Origin: Nocardia neocaledoniensis
GTDB lineage: Bacteria; Actinomycetota; Actinomycetes; Mycobacteriales; Mycobacteriaceae
DNA: 64,000 nucleotides
Assembly: GCF_029868625.1 (NCBI RefSeq)
Contig: NZ_JARWOJ010000136.1
Coordinates: 1-64,000 of the forward strand
Direction: 5' to 3'
A program made the position numbers and the translations under genes. The notes below the pieces were generated by a model. That model saw only the letters and a list, made by a program, of their open reading frames with translations. It was not told the origin of the DNA and ran no database searches. Below, one piece after another: positions 61,138 to 64,000 of this stretch; positions within the stretch are counted from its first letter, which is position 1; each line of letters starts with the position of its first letter.

Positions 61138-63630
61138 TCAGTCCACCGCCAGCGCCGCGACGATCGGCATCCGCGCCGCCCGGAAGGCGGGCGGGATCGA
61201 CCCGAGCAGCGCGAGCGCCAGGGCGACGATGCCGTACACCAGCAGCAGGGGGCTCGGCCGGTACACGATGTCGATCGTCATGGCGTGGCCGATGGCCACG
61301 GTGCCGAGATACTGCACCCCGACGCCGATCACGAGTCCGATGGCGGCGCCGATGAATCCGATGCCCGCGGCCTCGGCCAGCACCGAGCGCAACAGGAACT
61401 TGCGATTGGTGCCCATGGCCCGCAACACGCCGAGTTCCCTGCGCCGCTCCAGGACCGACAGCATCAGCGTATTGAGCAGCGCCACCGTCGCCACCAGCAC
61501 CACGATCCACAGGATCATGTTGCTCATCGCCGCGCCCTGCTGCACGCCCGAGGAGATGGCGTTCACCATGTCGTTTCCGGTCGCGACGTAGAACTCCTCG
61601 GGGACCGCGGCGCGGACCGCCGCGCGCACCGCCTCGGGATCGGCACCCGGGGTGTACTCCACCGACAGGATCGTCTCGCCGGGCCGCTGATACCACTCAC
61701 GCATCTGATCCAGGTTCATCATCACCACACCCGAGACGGCGGTGAAGTACGGAATCACCTGCAGGACAGGCACGGTCCGGGCGCCGGAGGGCGTGGGCAT
61801 GGTGATCTCGTCACCGGCGGCCAGATGCATCGACCGGGCCACGTCGCGGGTCACGACCACCCCTTCCCGGCGCTCCATCCGCTCGACCACGCCCGGATCG
61901 ACCGCGCTCAGCCTGCTCTCGTCGGGCGTCGCCGGATAGCCCTGCAGCATCACCCGCCCGGTGCCCACCGTGGCGAACGCCATCTGCGCGGGCCGCACCG
62001 ACGCGACGCCCGGCACCGCGGCCACCTTCTCGCGCACCGCCGGCGGCAGCACCGGACCGGTCGGGAACTGCTCGACCGGGCTCGCGCTGACATACAGGTC
62101 CGTGTCGCCCAGGCTCTCGAACGATTCGGTCGCCGAGTCGACCATGTTGCCGGACGCGCCACCGAGCGCCACTACGGCGGCGACGCCGATCATCACCGTC
62201 ATCGCGGTCGCCCACACGCGGCGCGGTGCGCGTCCGAGGGTGGTGGCGCCGAGTGCGCCGGGCGCGCCGAACCAGCGTGCGATCCCGGCGGCGCCGCGCA
62301 CGATCGGGCCGGTGGCGGCGAAGCAGAGCAGCACCGCCGCGGCGAAGGAGGTCGAGATGGCGCCCAGCGAGATCCGCCCGAGGTCGAGGAATGCCAGAAC
62401 GACGGCCACACCGACGAGGCCGAGCCCGCCGGCCAGCGCCACCCAGCGCAGGATCGCGTTGTCGGCGGCCGAATCGCTCGCCTCCACCGGCGCCAGCGCC
62501 TCGACCGGCGCGACTTTGTAGACCTGGCGTGCCGCGATCGCCGCGGCCAGCACGGTCGCCACCACGCACGCCACGATCGCGGCGGGCACCGCGTAGTTCG
62601 GCACCATGAACTCGGTGCGCGATTCCACCGACTGCACGATCGCCGCGGGCAGGCGCTCGATCGCGAACCGGCCCATCACCGCGCCGATCGCCGAGCCGAT
62701 GGCACCGCCGATCAGACCGAGCAGCGCCGCCTCGACCAGCAGATCGCGCACCATCGGCCCGCGCTGCCCGCCGATCGCCCGTAGCAGCGACAGTGTCGGC
62801 CTGCGCTGGGCCACCGCCATGCTCATCGCGTTGTAGATCAGGAACGCCGACACCATCAGCGCCGCCGCCGACGACATCAGCGTGGAGTACCGCATGATCT
62901 GGATCGCGCCGCCGGCCTGCGCGGTCCGCAGGCTGGGCTCGGCCACCACGGCACGCCCGTCCACGACCGCGGTGAGATCGGAACGCAGCTGCCCGATGTC
63001 GGTGCCGGGCTTCGGCAGGATCTGCACGGAGTCGAGCCGGTCGACGCGGTTGGTGAGCAACTGCGCGAGCGGTAGCGGGGCGGCGATCAGGTGACCGCCG
63101 TTGAGCCGGTTGGTCGCCTCGTCGTCGAGCACCCCCGCCACTGTCGCGGTGCCCCAGCCGATCGGAACGCTGTCGCCCACCTGGTAGCCCATGGCGGCGC
63201 CGACCAGCACCCCGCGCGGCGTGCTGACGAGCTTCGCGGTGTGCTCCGACATCGGGCCGGCCAGATCGCCACCGAGCGCGGCGACATTCGCGTCGGCGCC
63301 GACCAGCATGGCCCGGTCGGGACCGGCGCCGAGCGTCGTGCGCAGCATCGGCACCGCCGTGGCCACGCCGGGCGTGGCGGTGATCCGGGCGAGCAGCGAC
63401 TGTTCGAAGCCGGCGTCGGTGATGCCGGTGATCTCGAGTTCGGCATCGCCGGCCAGGCCCTGGGTGAGCCGGTCGACCGACCCGGTCACCGAGCCGGAGA
63501 TGCTCAGCACGGCGACCAGCAGGGACGCCGACACCGCCATCACCGCCGTCGACATGACGGTGCGGCCAGGATGACGGATCAGTTCACCGATATTGAACAG
63601 CCGCAACCGATCCCACATGGCCGCGATCAT
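61138..63630 (-). CDS. ABC transporter permease, FtsX/MacB type (two FtsX domains)
   Basis: 830 aa with about eight to ten membrane helices. Two FtsX-like halves are recognisable: the N-terminal MSTAVMAVSASLLVAVLSISG helix, large extracytoplasmic domains (MacB-PCD-like, containing VVDGRAVVAEPSL and VVERMERREGVVVTRDVARS), the mid helices around AALMVSAFLIYNAMSMAVAQRRPTL, and the C-terminal ILWIVVLVATVALLNTLMLS with RRRELGVLRAMGTNRKF. Such permeases move lipids, lipoproteins or peptides with a LolD/MacB-like ATPase. Starts at ATG 63630; an alternative ATG lies at 63618. It overlaps the ATPase gene by 4 bp (ATGA). Confidence 0.92.
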   Translation of the reverse strand: MIAAMWDRLRLFNIGELIRHPGRTVMSTAVMAVSASLLVAVLSISGSVTGSVDRLTQGLAGDAELEITGITDAGFEQSLLARITATPGVATAVPMLRTTLGAGPDRAMLVGADANVAALGGDLAGPMSEHTAKLVSTPRGVLVGAAMGYQVGDSVPIGWGTATVAGVLDDEATNRLNGGHLIAAPLPLAQLLTNRVDRLDSVQILPKPGTDIGQLRSDLTAVVDGRAVVAEPSLRTAQAGGAIQIMRYSTLMSSAAALMVSAFLIYNAMSMAVAQRRPTLSLLRAIGGQRGPMVRDLLVEAALLGLIGGAIGSAIGAVMGRFAIERLPAAIVQSVESRTEFMVPNYAVPAAIVACVVATVLAAAIAARQVYKVAPVEALAPVEASDSAADNAILRWVALAGGLGLVGVAVVLAFLDLGRISLGAISTSFAAAVLLCFAATGPIVRGAAGIARWFGAPGALGATTLGRAPRRVWATAMTVMIGVAAVVALGGASGNMVDSATESFESLGDTDLYVSASPVEQFPTGPVLPPAVREKVAAVPGVASVRPAQMAFATVGTGRVMLQGYPATPDESRLSAVDPGVVERMERREGVVVTRDVARSMHLAAGDEITMPTPSGARTVPVLQVIPYFTAVSGVVMMNLDQMREWYQRPGETILSVEYTPGADPEAVRAAVRAAVPEEFYVATGNDMVNAISSGVQQGAAMSNMILWIVVLVATVALLNTLMLSVLERRRELGVLRAMGTNRKFLLRSVLAEAAGIGFIGAAIGLVIGVGVQYLGTVAIGHAMTIDIVYRPSPLLLVYGIVALALALLGSIPPAFRAARMPIVAALAVD

Positions 63631-64000
63631 GCGTCGACCCGCGCTGCCACGACGTCGTCGGCGTCGATGCGGCCGTCGTGCAGGGTGATCACCCGATCGC
63701 AGTGGGCGACAGCGCCCATGTCGTGGGTCACCATCACGACCGAATTGCCCTGTGCGGTGATCTCACCCAGCAGTTCCAGGATCGACGCGCCGGTCTTGGA
63801 GTCCAGATTGCCGGTGGGCTCGTCGGCCAGGATCAGCGGTGGATCCATGATCAGTGACCGCGCCACCGCGACGCGCTGCATCTGCCCACCGGACAGTTCG
63901 GCGGGCCGGTGCTGGGCCCGGTCGCCGAGGCCTACCAGCTCGAGCAGTTCCAGCGCGCGCGGCTTGGCCTTGCGTAAACCGGTGCCGTCCAGCAACTTCG
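63627..64000 (-). CDS. ABC transporter ATP-binding protein (partial, runs off the window)
   Basis: The last ~124 residues of a LolD/MacB-type ATPase are present: signature ABC motif LSGGQMQRVAVARSL, Walker B LILADEPTGNLDS, switch His VTHDMGAVAHC and the C-terminal DGRIDADD tail. The N-terminal part with Walker A lies beyond base 64000. It overlaps the permease start, so ATPase and permease form one operon with the ATPase first. Confidence 0.95.
   Translation of the reverse strand, partial: KLLDGTGLRKAKPRALELLELVGLGDRAQHRPAELSGGQMQRVAVARSLIMDPPLILADEPTGNLDSKTGASILELLGEITAQGNSVVMVTHDMGAVAHCDRVITLHDGRIDADDVVAARVDA

Overview
The DNA is about 70% GC, with strong G/C bias at third codon positions, GTG/TTG starts and tightly packed genes. 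The order iscS–mnmA–(MetE-like)–ligA–(ACT protein)–gatC–gatA matches the mycobacterial chromosomal block. With the wealth of TetR regulators, DUF4232 and MpaB-like proteins this points to a Corynebacteriales actinomycete, most likely Nocardia or a close relative (inference). No rRNA, tRNA, CRISPR array or insertion sequence was seen. The first ~170 bases look like a degraded contig end.

Layout. 1-6.2 kb: light/oxidative-stress group: a cyclopropane-fatty-acid-synthase-like methyltransferase, a small membrane protein, an SDR/DUF2867 protein, then a translationally coupled lipocalin–photolyase pair divergent from a MerR regulator with a B12-binding-type sensor domain. 6.2-11 kb: PucR regulator divergent from an aldehyde dehydrogenase–GMC alcohol oxidase operon. 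11-17.5 kb: secreted DUF4232 protein, two coupled FAD oxidoreductases under a TetR regulator with a clear operator, and an MpaB/DUF2236 oxygenase under another TetR regulator with three matching operators. 17.7-23.3 kb: LysR/DHFR-like pair, a nitrilase-fold protein lacking the catalytic cysteine, and an epoxide hydrolase/WYL-regulator pair. 23.4-29.5 kb: a STAS–histidine kinase–response regulator operon facing two lipoprotein hydrolases, then an SDR.

29.5-32.5 kb is an irregular accessory stretch. It holds an esterase remnant, a zinc-ribbon mini-protein that appears leaderless and overlaps a LexA-like box, a headless TetR remnant, an orphan promoter with an embedded palindrome driving a tiny ORF that ends at a strong hairpin, and a short MerR protein. 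31.9-33.2 kb is a TetR/GNAT pair sharing a perfect operator. 33.2-40.5 kb is a coherent catabolic island: MFS importer, enoyl-CoA hydratase, acyl-CoA dehydrogenase, NDP(ADP)-forming acyl-CoA ligase and a DECR-like SDR, transcribed away from a TetR regulator with three related operators between them. I infer uptake, CoA activation and beta-oxidation of an unknown carboxylic acid.

40.7-51.9 kb is the conserved housekeeping block (sulfur trafficking, tRNA thiolation, NAD-dependent DNA ligase, amidotransferase GatCA). A degenerate COG1106-type ATPase, a GNAT and small membrane/secreted proteins are inserted, and gatB is not beside gatCA. 51.9-64 kb holds an SRPBCC protein, a phospholipase-A2-like membrane protein, a second two-component system, a class-A beta-lactamase-fold hydrolase, a very large Ser/Thr kinase with a ~750-residue low-complexity linker, galE, and an FtsX-type ABC exporter whose ATPase runs off the window end.
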